A stretch of DNA of 64,000 bases from Acanthosepion pharaonis (GCA_903632075.3 CAHIKZ030000957.1:2647001-2711000); one strand, 5' to 3'; positions 41,081-52,418 are shown, counted from the first letter of the stretch. The notes: a model not told the origin generated them from the sequence alone. Program-made: numbers and translations.

Positions 41081-41815
41081 GTTCACGATATTTAATTGAG
41101 ATCGACTCAAAGTTTCAGGACCCATAAAGTAATGATTGTTTTGATTATTACTGAATATTTATTTTATTTTATAAAAAAAAAGGAAAAAAATTAAATATTC
41201 TGCTATAATCAAAAGAATCATTCATATTTGGGTCCCGAATTGAGAAGAGACTCGAATCTCTGAGTCGATCTTCAATAATTATCTGGAACCTCCAACATTT
41301 TTGATACAATAATTGATCATAATGGTGATTGTGCACTTTTTTTCGTTTATTCTGTTCGCCATAAATAATACATTAAATTGTATATTTTACTTATATCAAT
41401 AAGCATGTTTATAACACGTTTTTTTTTGTTTTGTTATTTTTTTGTTCTTGTCAGCAGTCAATATCCCGTATTTTATTTTTCACTTACTCATGAAATGTCT
41501 ATTTATTCTGCCTGCCCATAGAATGTAAAATGTTACACACCGTCTCATTTTTTACGTGGAGTCTTGCCCCAAATACCTTGGCACCCTGGTCAAACCTCAG
41601 ACGTCAGTATGTTCGGTGGACGATATCTGACTGGGTGCAATTTCGTGGTAACGGCAAAAGCGGTGGTGATGGTAGGAGAGGATTTAACATTCATTGTTAG
41701 TGTAATTGTCTGCGTATCCCAGACATTTTGACTATCCTAAGACGAGGAGTCATATCTGCAAATAAGTCATCAAATGTTTTTTCGTGTGTCGAACTAAACG
41801 TTCTTTATTCTCTCT
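41081..41815. other. AT-rich unassigned sequence
   Basis: 41095-41125 and 41220-41270 hold partly inverted phrases ('GAGATCGACTCAAAGTTTCA' versus 'GAATCTCTGAGTCGATC'). This may be another decayed hammerhead-type hairpin. Nothing else seen. Confidence 0.35.
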
Positions 41816-41819
41816 TAAT

Positions 41820-42281
41820 GTTTTCTTTCTTTCTTTCTTTTTTTTCTTTCTTTCTTTCTTTCTTTCTTTTTTTTCTTTCTTTCTGCATTTCTTTCTTTCT
41901 TTCTTTTTTTTTCTCTGCTTTTTTTTCTTTCTTTTTCTTTGCAATTTCTTTCTTTTTTCTTTCTTTTTTCTTTCTTTTCTTTCTTTTTTTCTTTCTTTTT
42001 CTCTGCAACTTTTTTTTTTCTTTTTCTTTTCTTTCTTTTTTTTCTCTGTAACTTTCCTTCTTCGCAATTTTTCTTTCTTTTTTCTTTCTTTTTTCTTTCT
42101 TTCTTTCTTTTTTCTCTGTAACTTTCCTTCTTCGCAATTTTCTTTCTTTTTTCTTTCTTTTTTCTTTCTTTCTTTCTTTTTTCTCTGTAACTTTCCTTCT
42201 TCGCAATTTTCTTTCTTTTTTCTTTCTTTCTTTCTTTTTTCTCTGTAACTTTCCTTCTTCGCAATTTTCTTTCTTTCTTTT

Positions 42282-42312
<31 letters not shown>

Positions 42313-42439
42313 CCGCAAATTTCTTTTTCCCTGCTACTTTCTTTTTTTCTCCGCAACTTTCATTCTCTCTTTCCTTTTTTCTTTGCAACTTTCTTTCTTT
42401 CTTTTTTTCTTTCTTTCTTTATTTATTTATTTATGTATT

Positions 42440-42475
<36 letters not shown>

Positions 42476-42801
42476 TATTTCTCTCTTTCTTCTTCTTTCA
42501 TGTTTCTTATTCGGCTTACATTTTTTTTTTTACCTTTTCTTTTAATTCTCCTCCCGTCCGTTTTAATTTTTATCTTCTCTCTTTCTTTTTACTCTCTTCC
42601 TGATTATCTGCTTTTATTTTACTTTTTACTTTCTTTTTCGCCCCTTTGTTCAATGGCCCGTTTACATTGTTCTTTCTTCTCCCACCTTCTTCTTCCTATT
42701 TTTAACCGTCTTTTCTTTCTTTCCTTCTACAAGGATACTTCATTCTTAATTTTCTTCACACTCCTTTTCTTTCGTATCTTATGATCGTCTTTACTTACTT
42801 C

Positions 42802-42834
<33 letters not shown>

Positions 42835-44930
42835 TTAGTCTTCTTCTTTTTTACTTTCTTCATACTTTTTTCACGCAATCCTTCTTTTCTTTTTTCTTCT
42901 TCTTTTTTCACCCAATTCCTCTCCCGTTTTTCTTTTCTTTTCACCCAATTCTTATTCTTATTCTTCCTTTTCTTCCTTTACACCCATTTTTCTTCACTTT
43001 TCTTTCTTCTTTTTCACCCTAATTCTTCTTCTGTCCTTTCCTTTCTTCTTTTCCACAGTTCTTCTTCCTTTTTCTCTTTCTTTTCACCTAATTCTTCTCC
43101 TTCTCTTTTCCTTCTTCTTCTTTTCAACCAGTTCTTCTTTTCTTCCCACCTTATTTCTGACCGAATTCTTTTCTTCATTTGTTTTCTTTTTCCCCCGATT
43201 CCTCTTCTTCACTTCGTTCTCTTCTTCTTTTTTTAACTCGCTTGTATCATTTTGATTTACTTCATGTTCTTGGTTCTTATCATCATCACTATTTTCATCA
43301 TCATCATCTTCCTTTCTTCTTCTTCTTCTTCTTCTTCTTCTTCTTCTTCATCATCTTTTACTTCTTTTTCTTCTTCCTTTCTTATTTTTTCGCTCAATTC
43401 TTCTTTGCTTTTTCTTTTTTCCACCCAATTCTTCTTCTTTTTCTTCCTTCTTTTTTCACCCAATCCTTTTTCTTGCTTATCTTTCTTCACTATTCACCAA
43501 ACTTTTTCTTCCTTTTTCTTCCTTTTTCTTTCTTCTTTTCCCCAGTTCTTCTTCTTCTCTTTCTTCTTTTTCACCCAATTTAGCGTTTTCGCTTTATTAT
43601 TTCTTTTTCACACAATTGTTCTTTTTTCTTTTTCAGCAAATTCTTCTTCCCTTCCTTTCTTATTTTTTGGCCCAATTCTTCTTTGTCCCTTTCTTTCTTC
43701 TTTTTCGCCCAATTATTTTATTCTCTTTTTCTTTTTTCACCCAATTCTTCTTCCTTTCTTTTTTTTATTTTATGACCCAGTTCTTCTTTTACCCTTTCTT
43801 CCTTCTTTTTCACTCAATTTTTCTTCACATTTCCTTCTCCTTTCCCCCAGTTCTTCTTCCCTTTCTTTCTTCTTTTCGTCTAATTTATCTTCTTCCTTTT
43901 ATCGTTTATTTTCATCCAATTTTCTTCTTCCTTTCTTTTCTTTTTTGTACTGCTCCTCCTCTTCCCTTTCTTTATCAATTCGTATTCCTCCTCTTCTCAG
44001 TTTTCTACTGCCTCATTCTTCTTTTCATGTTTCTCTTCTTCTTCTTCTTCTTCTTCTTCTTCTTCCACATTTTAACATTTTCTAGTTTCATGTACCATTT
44101 CTTTCTTCATTCCTCTCCATTTTTCTCCTCTTCCTTCTCTCAATCATGTTGTTTTTCGTCCTTCTTTCCTTCCATTTTGTTTCACCTAATCCATCTTCTT
44201 TTCCCTCCTTTCAAAATTTTCTTTTTTCTCTTCTTCCTTCTTTTCCTCTTCGTTTTACTCCACCACTTCTTTCTGCTTATATTATTTTTCGCCTTTCTTT
44301 TTTTCTACTTTTTCAACAGAATCTTCTTTTTCCTTCTTCTTTTTACCACCTCCTATTACTACTACTACTCCTCCTCCTTCTTCTTCTTCTTCTTCTCTTT
44401 TCTTTTTTCTCTTCTTCATCTTTTTCTCCACTTCTTCTTCTTTTTCTTATTCTTCGTTTCAACATTTTCTTCTGTCCTTTATCCCTTACTTTCTTTTTTC
44501 CTCTTCGTTTTCCTCCACTTCTTCTTCTTCTTGCTCATATTCTTCTTCGTCTTTCTTTTCTTCTACTTTTTCACCAGAATCTTCTTTTTCTCCTTCTTTT
44601 TCACCACCACCTCCTCCTTTTTTCTTATCTTTTCTTCTTTTTCTTCATCTTTTTCTCCTCCTCCTCCTCCTTCTTCTTCTTCTTCATTTCAATATTTTCT
44701 TCTTTCTTTTTGGCCATTACTCCTGTTTTTTCTCTTCGTTTTTCTCTACCTCTTCTTCTTGCTCATATTTTTCTTTTTTTTCACGAGAATCTTTTCTTCT
44801 TTTTTCTTTTTCTCTTACTCCTACCCTCCTCCTCCTCCTCCTTCTTCTTCTTTGCCTCCCCTTTCCTATTCTTTGCCCTTATCCCATTTTTCCACTCGAT
44901 TCTTTCTCTTCTTCTAATGACATAACTGCA
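41820..44930. repeat. 3.1-kb polypyrimidine tract
   Basis: The plus strand is almost only C and T. 41820-42480 is (CTTT)n with a recurring 'CTCTGTAACTTTCCTTCTTC' then GCAATTTT block about every 60-70 bp. 42880-43960 repeats 'TTCACCCAATTCTTCTTC'-type units. 44330-44830 is CTT/CTC-rich. ORFs of up to 433 codons across it are Phe/Leu/Ser-rich on one strand and Lys/Glu-rich on the other, which is composition and not coding. Confidence 0.95.
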
Positions 44931-45244
44931 ATCATTTAGGTCCAGATTTTTCTCTTCAAATGCTGCGCTTTATATTCTTGGTTATATTTTCGACAGCCCC
45001 CAAAATAACTACAAGAAAGGAATGTCAAACTGCCGAGCTGCCAAACAAGATATCAAACTGACCCGACCATCTATCTTATTACTCCTTCTACGTTTTATTA
45101 CCTTTTTACGTTAATTGCGTTCTCTTAAGAGAAAATAAATATATCTTTTTCTTTTTTCGCCTCAAAGTACGTTTGAACAAGTGCATATTTCATACCAAGC
45201 TTATCAGCGCGTAAAACCATGCAAGACACAATAATCATCATCTT
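44931..45244. other. Unassigned sequence
   Basis: No feature recognised. Confidence 0.45.
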
Positions 45245-46312
45245 CACACCAGGAGAAGGTTTTGGACACTGTAACAGATCAAGTGACAACATGTCTCCTC
45301 AAATCTCAAATCTGGGACAAAACGCCTTCAAAACTTTCAATTAATCAACTGAGAGACTTCACTATGCCTTCCATCAACATGGCTGATGCTAACCACCAGG
45401 AAAGTGACTCGTTGCGCTTTCACGGGCTAACGTTCTCAGCTGCTATTAAATCGAAACACTACATTGAATCCATTGCTACGTCAGCTGCTAAGAAAGTTGG
45501 TTCATTGAGTCATGCGAGACTTTTTTTTCTCTCAAGAATCTATCTTACTTATCTGCTTAGAATAATGCTGCCATATATGGTCCGTTGCCCTTGCTATTAA
45601 CCTTGAATTCCCTCATAAAATCCAATGAAGAATCATCAATATTATTGGTCCTGATCTGGTGACTCGGCTTCAAACACTTTCCCATCGCCGTAATGTTGCC
45701 TCTCTGTGTCTTTTTTATAAATAATTGCATGGTAGTTGTTTGGGTGATCTCTTCGCTATGGTACGTAGACTTTTTGAATTTAAGTGCCGTACTAGACAGG
45801 AGGCACGCTGAAGTAATTAATAGCGACTCGGATTAAGGAATCAGAGAACCGAGTTCTAATTTCAGTCAAAAATAATAGGTAAATAGCAGATCAGACCAGG
45901 TTCTTTAGCCTTGGATAGCAACTGTTCTACCACCGAAAGAAATAGCAACCTACTGCGGGAAAAAATCTGCCTCGTCAGTCATGTATCGAAAGATAGATGA
46001 TCGCCTAAACGTGTATCACACATGGCATATAACAAATTAACTAGACTGGTGTCGAGATCTCATCAATTTCAAGTTGAGTTGACTAGATGTAGTAGTAAGT
46101 TCTACGTTAACAGTTTCTTTTCTCGCACTTCTCGCTTGTAGAACTCCCTTCCATGCTTTCCAGCTGCAAAAATTTAAATGCAATGTCAATCACTATCTAC
46201 TGTCCTCTTAATTACTCTTCTTATTAATGTTTCTTTTCCTAATTCTTCCACATCCTGTAATCCAATGCGTCTTAGTGGCTTTATTGCCTTGCACGGAGTG
46301 ATACCGATTTAA
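45245..46312 (+). mobile_element. LINE family 2, longest copy, interrupted by SINE A
   Basis: Reads 'LRFHGLTFSAAIKSKHYIES' then 'SAAKKVGSLSHARLFFL', 'IINIIGPDLVTRLQTLSHRR', 'NVASLCLFYK', 'MVRRLFEFKCRTR', and after the SINE 'LVSRSHQFQVELTRCSSKFY', 'VNSFFSRTSRL', ending 'MRLSGFIALHGV' before an A-run at 46309-46322. This is the region after the reverse-transcriptase palm to the 3' end. Removing the SINE and one duplication restores the frame. Confidence 0.85.
45797..46039 (+). mobile_element. SINE A inserted in LINE family 2, with target-site duplication
   Basis: Flanked by ACTAGAC at 45790-45796 and 46040-46046, a 7-bp duplication of the LINE's own sequence. Head 'CTGAAGTAATTAATAGCGAC', decayed B-box, end 'GTATCACACATGGCATATAA'. 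Length 243 bp. The SINE moved after the LINE was in place. Confidence 0.9.
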
Positions 46313-46780
46313 AAAAAAAAAAACACTCAAATGCTCTCTTCAATATAGTCTTCGACTTCCAAAGATGCGAAGGGGTTAAAAATTAATATTAGCTCGAGGT
46401 CAAATGTTGATGTGACCCGAAAGATGAAGAGCCTGGAGCAATTTTTATCATTGGCCCATGTATCCGGGTGCCATAAATGTGCTCTTCATCTGGTGGGTAT
46501 ATATGCGTGGTTTGATTGAGGAATTTGTTTTTGTTTTTTTGTTTTTACGGCTTGTCAACCCGTTGGAGGTGCATATAGTGTAATTGATATCGGCGCGAAA
46601 AATGAATTAGGCATGATGACATCAATTCCCGCACGATACCATTAATGCTATTGGCAAAGGCATGAAACCATCTTCCTCCAGCTATGGCTTAATTTCCAGT
46701 GCAACTAGGGCACACTTGCTTTGAAGCGGCCACCAGTCTACGAGAAGGAAAATTTTAATTCAAAAACAATCTGAAGAGGA
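46313..46780. other. Unassigned, with a SINE-like piece near 46535-46690
   Basis: 'TTTACGGCTTGTCAACCCGT' looks like a reversed SINE B tail. 46660-46700 ('CATGAAACCATCTTCCTCCA') vaguely matches the SINE A body. Confidence 0.35.
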
Positions 46781-47020
46781 TTGAGTTCCTTCAGTCTTTT
46801 TTGCCCTAGGCACAACAATGCTGCTATGGCTGCAGTAAATGTGTGTCTCCCTAAGTCCCTAAAGGGTTATGGGACACACACATATCAACCCACTGTGAAT
46901 TATTTAAAGTCGAAACAGATTTCGAATTGTAAAACTAATTCTTTGCGTAACTCTGAATTGAAAAACTCGGAGAATGTAACAGGAACTATCTTTCCTAAGG
47001 GTTTTAAAACGTTCAAATAA
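46781..47020 (+). other. 79-codon open frame of unknown nature
   Basis: Starts with ATG and reads 'AAMAAVNVCLPKSLKGYGTH'. No domain recognised, no second copy in the window. Could be a piece of LINE ORF1 or chance. Confidence 0.2.
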
Positions 47021-47114
47021 ACTTTTTTAAACCCTTTATTCTACATTCAATAAGACGTAAAGTCCTCAATACACTAAGTTCGCCCTGAAGGTGGGTAGTT
47101 TCTGGCTCACTAGG

Positions 47115-47118
<4 letters not shown>

Positions 47119-47150
<32 letters not shown>
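47119..47150. repeat. (TA)n microsatellite
   Basis: About 30 bp of TA. Confidence 0.95.
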
Positions 47151-47409
47151 ATGGAAAACTCTTACTCGAAAAGCCTGAGGTATATTGTCTGCTTCGTCTG
47201 TGGCATTTATTTGCAACGACTAAGTGTATCAATAATCAATGTGGATGGTTCTGCACAAGTCCTCACCACTTTAATCAAATCACTTGTGGGGGTTTTCTGG
47301 CGGTTTATCTTGATTCGTTCTTATCCACACAGTTCCTTTGCAAGGTCCGCTGGCGAGTGAGTGAGGATAGGATATTACTGGAAGGCTCTACACAATGGCA
47401 GACCGATGG

Positions 47410-47785
47410 GTGATAGCCGTTCTTTCACAAACCCATGAGCAATTGTGATGTCCGTGTCCTCCATCGGTGACAAAGCAGCTCTATTTAGGATTAACACTGC
47501 TTTCCCTATTGTGTGGAGGGAGCGATAAAAGGATCCCTAAACATGGCTTGCTCACACAGTGACTTGGCAGCCCGCTGCAGCTGTCCGGTTATCCAATCGA
47601 AACAGCTAGAAAGATCAGAATAAGTATAAGAAGAATTTCCATTTTGGATCCTGGAATGAATGTTCGCACTCTTCAAGACAATGATTCTGCACCAGAGCGT
47701 AAAACAGCTCTTGTTTCTCTCGAGTTGAAGAAATATAACATCGACATAGCGTCAACTAGTGAAACACGTCTGGTTGGTAATTCTG
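47410..47785 (+). mobile_element. LINE 5' region with start of the AP endonuclease domain
   Basis: 47650-47780 reads 'NVRTLQDNDSAPERKTALVS', 'LELKKYNIDIASTSETRLVG' and N, the N-terminal strand-helix of the APE-type endonuclease of RTE-like LINEs. It keeps the SETR acid used for metal binding. 47410-47640 is probably the 5' untranslated part. The element is cut by a (TA)n array, so the catalytic remainder is missing. This is the only endonuclease piece seen in the window. Confidence 0.75.

Positions 47786-47787
<2 letters not shown>

Positions 47788-47837
<50 letters not shown>
47788..47837. repeat. (TA)n microsatellite
   Basis: About 48 bp of TA that truncates the LINE endonuclease. Confidence 0.95.
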
Positions 47838-47840
<3 letters not shown>

Positions 47841-48117
47841 GTGGGGTAGATAAATGAAACAGTCAGATATAAGCAAGCGTGTACGGGTGTGTTGGTTTGC
47901 ATATGCGGGTAGCAGATAAATAATCGTGAAATTTATGCATGAGGTGTAAACGTGATAGTGCTCGATGCAGTTTTACAGAGCAAAGATATATATTAATTAG
48001 TACATATACGTGTACCTACGTTTTGGTGTGCGACTATAGTCTCGCTAGGTGGTTCCCAGCTCATCGGACACAAGATAATGTTGTTGGAAGTAAACAAATA
48101 GATCATGAGAGTTAATA
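47838..48117. other. Unassigned sequence
   Basis: Nothing recognised. Confidence 0.4.
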
Positions 48118-48140
48118 CATATATATATATATATATATAA
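48118..48140. repeat. (TA)n microsatellite
   Basis: Directly upstream of a hammerhead motif. Confidence 0.9.
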
Positions 48141-48164
48141 ACGTGAAATTAGAAGTCAACACTT

Positions 48165-48209
48165 AGAGGCGACAGCCTGTTTCATGCTAGATGCAATCGT
48201 CAGGCCACC
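48165..48209 (-). ncRNA. Hammerhead ribozyme motif with consensus core
   Basis: Minus strand: stem I GGTGGC/GCCTCT pairs at GGC/GCC beside the core, core CTGACGA fits CUGANGA, stem II TGC-ATCTA-GCA, GAAA, stem III ACA-GGC-TGT, then C at the cleavage site. Followed (reading outwards on the plus strand) by CACGCTCTATCTCTGATATT, a phrase shared with 40645, 55848 and 24952. Confidence 0.6.
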
Positions 48210-48269
48210 AATATATTTACACGCTCTATCTCTGATATTGAGCACTTTATCTGAAGACTATATATTTAT

Positions 48270-48309
48270 ATATATATATATATATAATTTTAAGGTGTGC
48301 TACTTTATT

Positions 48310-48360
<51 letters not shown>
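48270..48360. repeat. (TA)n microsatellites
   Basis: Two TA blocks split by AATTTTAAGGTGTGCTACTT. Confidence 0.95.
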
Positions 48361-48362
<2 letters not shown>

Positions 48363-48439
48363 CATTTAGCAGCATTTGATGAAATTTTACTTAAAATAAA
48401 TGCACAAAACTTGTCTATATTATTTAATGAAACATGCAT

Positions 48440-48490
48440 CAATATATATATATATATATATATATATAGTGTGTGTGTGTGTGTGTGTAA
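48440..48490. repeat. (TA)n and (GT)n microsatellites
   Basis: TA then GT. Confidence 0.95.
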
Positions 48491-49480
48491 TTAGGCAGGA
48501 AACCCTCTTTTATACATGTTTCGTTGAAGACGACTGACAAGGTACTGCGATTAAACTTTTATTTAATTTTCATTGTGTTGGTACAAGTGTTTTCTTCTGA
48601 AACAGAGTATGTAAAAACTGTATAAAAGTTATGTATATCCGAGCGCTTTTGCCTGTTCTTTTAGCCATTATCAAGTACGATTTTTAACTATTTTTTTTAA
48701 CTAAGTAAGTTTTTTTTTTTTATGTATGTGTCTAAAGTTATAGAATTGTTTTATTATTCGAACACGCTCAGCGTGTTCATAGTAAATGTTATTGAGTGTT
48801 GGCTTTATTATTTTAAATATTATGTGTGAATTATGATGATTTATTTGGAGAGATAATGAAGTGACTCTCGTTCTGTTTTCCACGGCTTACAATTCAAAGT
48901 TTTCTTTCTCTTATACCAGTTGCTACGCATGTGTCTAGAGTACCGAGCACCCTGAAGATCTGCGAAGGGATAGATTCAGCCCTTCCTTAGAGGTATTTAC
49001 TCGAAAATGAATATAGCGAACCGTAGCGCATTGATGTCTCTTTCTGAGTAGCACAACGTGTACTACATCCGAATCAATTAACAAAACAATATCGATTTTG
49101 TTTGATTCGTGACTCACATGTCAACCTTCGTTTCAGAGACAACGGTCTTGTACAAGAATCTAGTAGAACAAATTAAGAAGGAAGCAGATTTCGTTCCTGT
49201 AAAAATGGCAAAGATTTAATCGGATGAAAAGTCGAAAAATTCATTTTGCTGAAGAATTATTTTGTAAAATTAGTTTTTCAAAGCACGCAGATATTTTTAT
49301 TAGGCTTAGATATTAATTGTAACCATAAAAGATATTTTTATACAACAGAAATACGACAGAGTAATTCTTTTTCTCCCATGATGAACAGATAAATTACAAC
49401 ATAAATAAAGACATTCCCCTGGGTCCAATATTTATGCGTATTTAATTAGAGGGCGGTACACTATAGCGAATAAATAAACA
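48491..49480. other. AT-rich unassigned sequence
   Basis: 48515-48545 reversed contains 'TTCAACGAAACATGTATAAA', a weak hammerhead 3' half. No gene or repeat copy otherwise. Confidence 0.35.
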
Positions 49481-49496
49481 CACACACACGTTACAC

Positions 49497-49543
<47 letters not shown>

Positions 49544-49730
49544 TGTGTGTGTGTACGGGGGAAAGTCAAAAATTATCTGAACTCTTATCTAAAGATAAGT
49601 GTGAATAATTTTTTACTTATCCTTGTATCAATATCTATAATTCTCAAAATGTGTGTGCATGTGTGTGTATATGTGTGTGCATGTGTGTGCGTGTATCTGA
49701 GAGTGTGTGTGTGTGTATGTGTGTGTGATC
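49481..49730. repeat. (CA)n, (TA)n and (GT)n microsatellites
   Basis: CA at 49481-49510, TA to 49540, GT to 49555, and a second GT-rich stretch at 49655-49730. Confidence 0.9.
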
Positions 49731-50070
49731 GGATGTTGTTTATGCATTTCCAGATTTCATCCGATTTTGCTGAAATTCTTTTTGTTTAATAGACAATTCT
49801 TCAGTGCCGGTTTTGAGTCCAAACAATTGGTGACAATGGCTCTCCACTACTTCCTGTCCATTATAACTCAGCAACGTTTTACTATTTACTATCTGTTCTT
49901 GGATATATGTCTTTCAATAAAAATAAATAGTTTAAATTATTACAATAACATTATTATTATACAGGTCCGCTTTCAGGCTCCCCCATATTGAAATTGTTAA
50001 CGCCCCCCATTTGGGGATCTGCCTCATTTGCACCCAAACGTTGACACTAATATTGATTTTCGTGTGGGCT
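49634..50070 (+). mobile_element. Helitron-like element, second copy, 3'-truncated
   Basis: Begins with the same A|TCTATAATTCTCAAAATGTG as the element at 63414 and shares 'ATGTTGTTTATGC', 'AATTCTTCAGTGCCG' and 'TTTGGGGATCTGCC'. The terminal hairpin and CTAG end are absent; a PLE-like segment follows. A LINE family 1 tail on the minus strand is inserted near 49836-49870. Confidence 0.65.
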
Positions 50071-50097
50071 ATAATAAATTACAATAAAAGTATTTTA

Positions 50098-50155
50098 CAT
50101 CGCAATACAAAAACTTTCATGTTTCAGTACTAAAATGCTACTTCTTCAGGCGATG
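50098..50155 (-). ncRNA. Hammerhead-like motif with consensus core
   Basis: Minus strand: stem I CATCGC/GCGATG, core CTGAAGA (fits CUGANGA), stem II AGTA/TACT with 9-nt loop, GAAA, stem III AC/GT, T at the cleavage site. An 8-nt unpaired stretch separates the cleavage site from the stem I 3' strand, unlike an active hammerhead. Confidence 0.4.
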
Positions 50156-50254
50156 GTAGATAACTAATGAAAAAAAGAATATATTAGGGAAATTTAAAAA
50201 CAAATCTTTACCTCTTTTGGTAAGCTAAAAAGGAGGGCATAATATGAAAATTAA

Positions 50255-50336
50255 AATTATACATATGGGTATGTCTAGATTAACCAATGAACATTAACGT
50301 TCATTGGTTAATCTAGACATACCCATAAGTATAATT
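50255..50336. repeat. Near-perfect 38-bp-arm hairpin
   Basis: Left arm 50255-50292 and right arm 50299-50336 are inverted copies with one mismatch and a 6-nt loop (ATTAAC). The arms contain 'TGGGTATGTCTAGATTAACC'. It is not simple sequence. Confidence 0.9.
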
Positions 50337-50444
50337 TGACGTGCATTTGTTAATCCAAATTTAACTGCAGTTAAGTTTTTTATTTAATTTTTCTTGTCTT
50401 TTTATACTTTTCGTCTTTTCTTGACATAGAGTGAGTAAGAATTT

Positions 50445-50560
50445 TCCAAATCTTCAACTTTCCAACCACCTGAAAAAAGCCGGAGCGTACAACGGCCGAA
50501 ATGTTGTAATAAATATGGCAACAAAGATGAGGACGATAGTCCGAATAATGTTAATAATGT
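50445..50560 (+). mobile_element. SINE C, 3' half
   Basis: 'CAACCACCTGAAAAAAGCCG', 'GAGCGTACAACGGCCGAAAT' and tail 'GGACGATAGTCCGAATAATG'. The tRNA-like head is absent. Confidence 0.75.
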
Positions 50561-50689
50561 ATTCGTTTTTAGTTTCTAATTTTTTACGTTACATAGTAAA
50601 AATTTGTTTTTGTGTCTTCAGTTCGAGATAAACTACTTAGTAATTTGCGTTGATAATGAGGACTTTTATCCACTAACTATAGCATGCCT

Positions 50690-50693
<4 letters not shown>

Positions 50694-50732
<39 letters not shown>
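50694..50732. repeat. (TA)n microsatellite
   Basis: About 37 bp of TA. Confidence 0.95.
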
Positions 50733-50894
50733 CATGATTCCAAGTCAAAAAGTGAGAATGACTTTGAAACTGAATGACTCAAGGGTTGAAGTGTCCATAA
50801 ATCAACAAATCTAAACTATAGCATAAAACATTACTGTATATAAAAAGCAAATAATAAACAGCATCAGTGCCAAAGAGGAAGACTGCTATACTGT

Positions 50895-50940
50895 CAGATA
50901 TTGTTTGTCTTATTTCAAGCGCTCATCAGAAAAGATTAAA
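50895..50940 (-). ncRNA. Hammerhead-like fragment with CTGATGA core
   Basis: Minus strand: CTGATGA (50929-50923), then GCGCTT and GAAAT. Stem II is reduced to GCGC with no loop and stem I is not found. Probably a decayed or false motif. Confidence 0.25.
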
Positions 50941-51181
50941 CCTAGTTTATTAAAGATTAAACCTAGTTTTTAAACCTAGTTTATAATAAAACGTGCACTG
51001 CTGTGAATCATTGAAATCGGACCACTGAGGGCGGAGGAGTTGCTTGGACACACACAAATACACATACACTGTACTTTATATATAATGTGGGTGTCTGTGT
51101 ATAGAATGTTAATTTTAAACTCGTAATGAAATTTTAATTCGACATTATTTCTTTCTGCTATAAACAATAATTTAGTGGTTA

Positions 51182-51297
51182 CTCGTGTTTGAGTAGACCT
51201 CCTTTTTAAATAAAGAAATTAATATACACCGGCTGAGTGATCAATAAATAAAATTAAATTAACTGTTAAAAAATCGGGGCGTCTACTAAAACAAGTG
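51182..51297. mobile_element. Short MITE with TA flanks
   Basis: Left end CTCGTGTTTGAGTAGAC and right end, reversed, CACTTGTTTTAGTAGAC are imperfect inverted repeats, each preceded by TA outside (51180-51181, 51298-51299). 116 bp, Tc1/mariner-like by its TA sites. Confidence 0.5.
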
Positions 51298-51369
51298 TAA
51301 CTAGTAAATATAACATTTATAGTACTAATATTTTATATAATATGGATTGAGGAACTTGATTTGCGTTAA

Positions 51370-51840
51370 ATAATTGAGGGTCTACTTTATGTGCCGTGTC
51401 CACTCAGGCGTAGACAAGCATGACTCTCCACTACTTCCTGTCCTTTGTAACTCAATAAATTTTGTCTTTTTGTTATTTCTCCTAAACCTTGTTCCTCCAT
51501 CTATTTACTCTAGGTCACTAAGTGTGTTGTTTTCCTTTGTTCCTCTTGCTTTCAATTTGTCCTGTGAGGATCAAATTTTTCAAAGCCCTCATTTCTCATT
51601 GTGTGCCGTAGACAATTCTACGTCTCTTCCTGTAAAAGTGTCCTTTTTGTTTCTTTTTCTTGTAATGTTTCGCTGTTGGCCAAAAAATTGGCCCATTGTA
51701 TTCTCAGTATTCTGAGAATGTTAAGAATACCATGGTATTCCCTTTCTGTTGCTTCATGTCTCTTTTTCATCTTTGAGGAGATTGTCATCGCTGGCACCGG
51801 CTCGCACCCGAGCATCGGGATCGTCATCTTCTCTCTTTAT
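51370..51840 (-). mobile_element. LINE family 1 C-terminal fragment, antisense
   Basis: Minus strand: 'TISSKMKKRHEATEREYHGI', 'LRILRIQWANFLANSE', 'QEKETKRTLL', then after frame changes 'LKNLILTGQIESKRNKGKQH' and the common tail 'GTGGAGAGTCATGCTTGTCT' and GGCACATAAAG. Confidence 0.75.
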
Positions 51841-51982
51841 TCTCTTTTCTCTCTTCTAGTGGCTGTAACGGAGGTGGCTGTGAAGGCCTAGCCTAGTACT
51901 GAGTGTCCAAATCGAGTAACATTATAATTTTCCATCCCACAACTATGCTGTGAATTATTGGGACAATTTTGCTGTTACACAC

Positions 51983-51985
<3 letters not shown>

Positions 51986-52016
<31 letters not shown>
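51986..52016. repeat. (TA)n microsatellite
   Basis: About 29 bp of TA. Confidence 0.9.
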
Positions 52017-52020
<4 letters not shown>

Positions 52021-52199
52021 ATTGATTTATTTAAAATATGCCTTTTTCGCTACACAGTTCTAACCATGTTTCAAAAAATGGAAGCTAAATGCTACGAATT
52101 TAATTTTGTAATTAAATTAAAGACATTGAGCACTAGTATTTTGTAAAAATAAAAATATCTATAAGAACACCGGATTATATATCTTACTGTTCTTTCTTT

Positions 52200-52200
<1 letters not shown>

Positions 52201-52257
<57 letters not shown>
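52201..52257. repeat. (TA)n microsatellite
   Basis: About 54 bp of TA. Confidence 0.95.
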
Positions 52258-52258
<1 letters not shown>

Positions 52259-52418
52259 GAAATTGACTAAGTAATATATAATGTCATCTGATTACGTTAA
52301 GATAGGCTTTCAGTAGATATGAGAGTTTGAGAAAATCATGAGAAATCTCAAGAGGATAGAATCCAGGTAGAACTCAATGTCCAGGACAGTGTAAGAATAT
52401 AATATAAAAGGCTCTAAC

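Noticed and set aside
41728..44925. Many long open frames, up to 433 codons, on both strands
   Set aside because: They are direct translations of a pyrimidine tract (Phe/Leu/Ser on one strand, Lys/Glu on the other), with no domains or codon structure.
50895..50940. Active hammerhead at the CTGATGA near 50926
   Set aside because: Stem I is missing and stem II has no loop; kept only as a weak motif.
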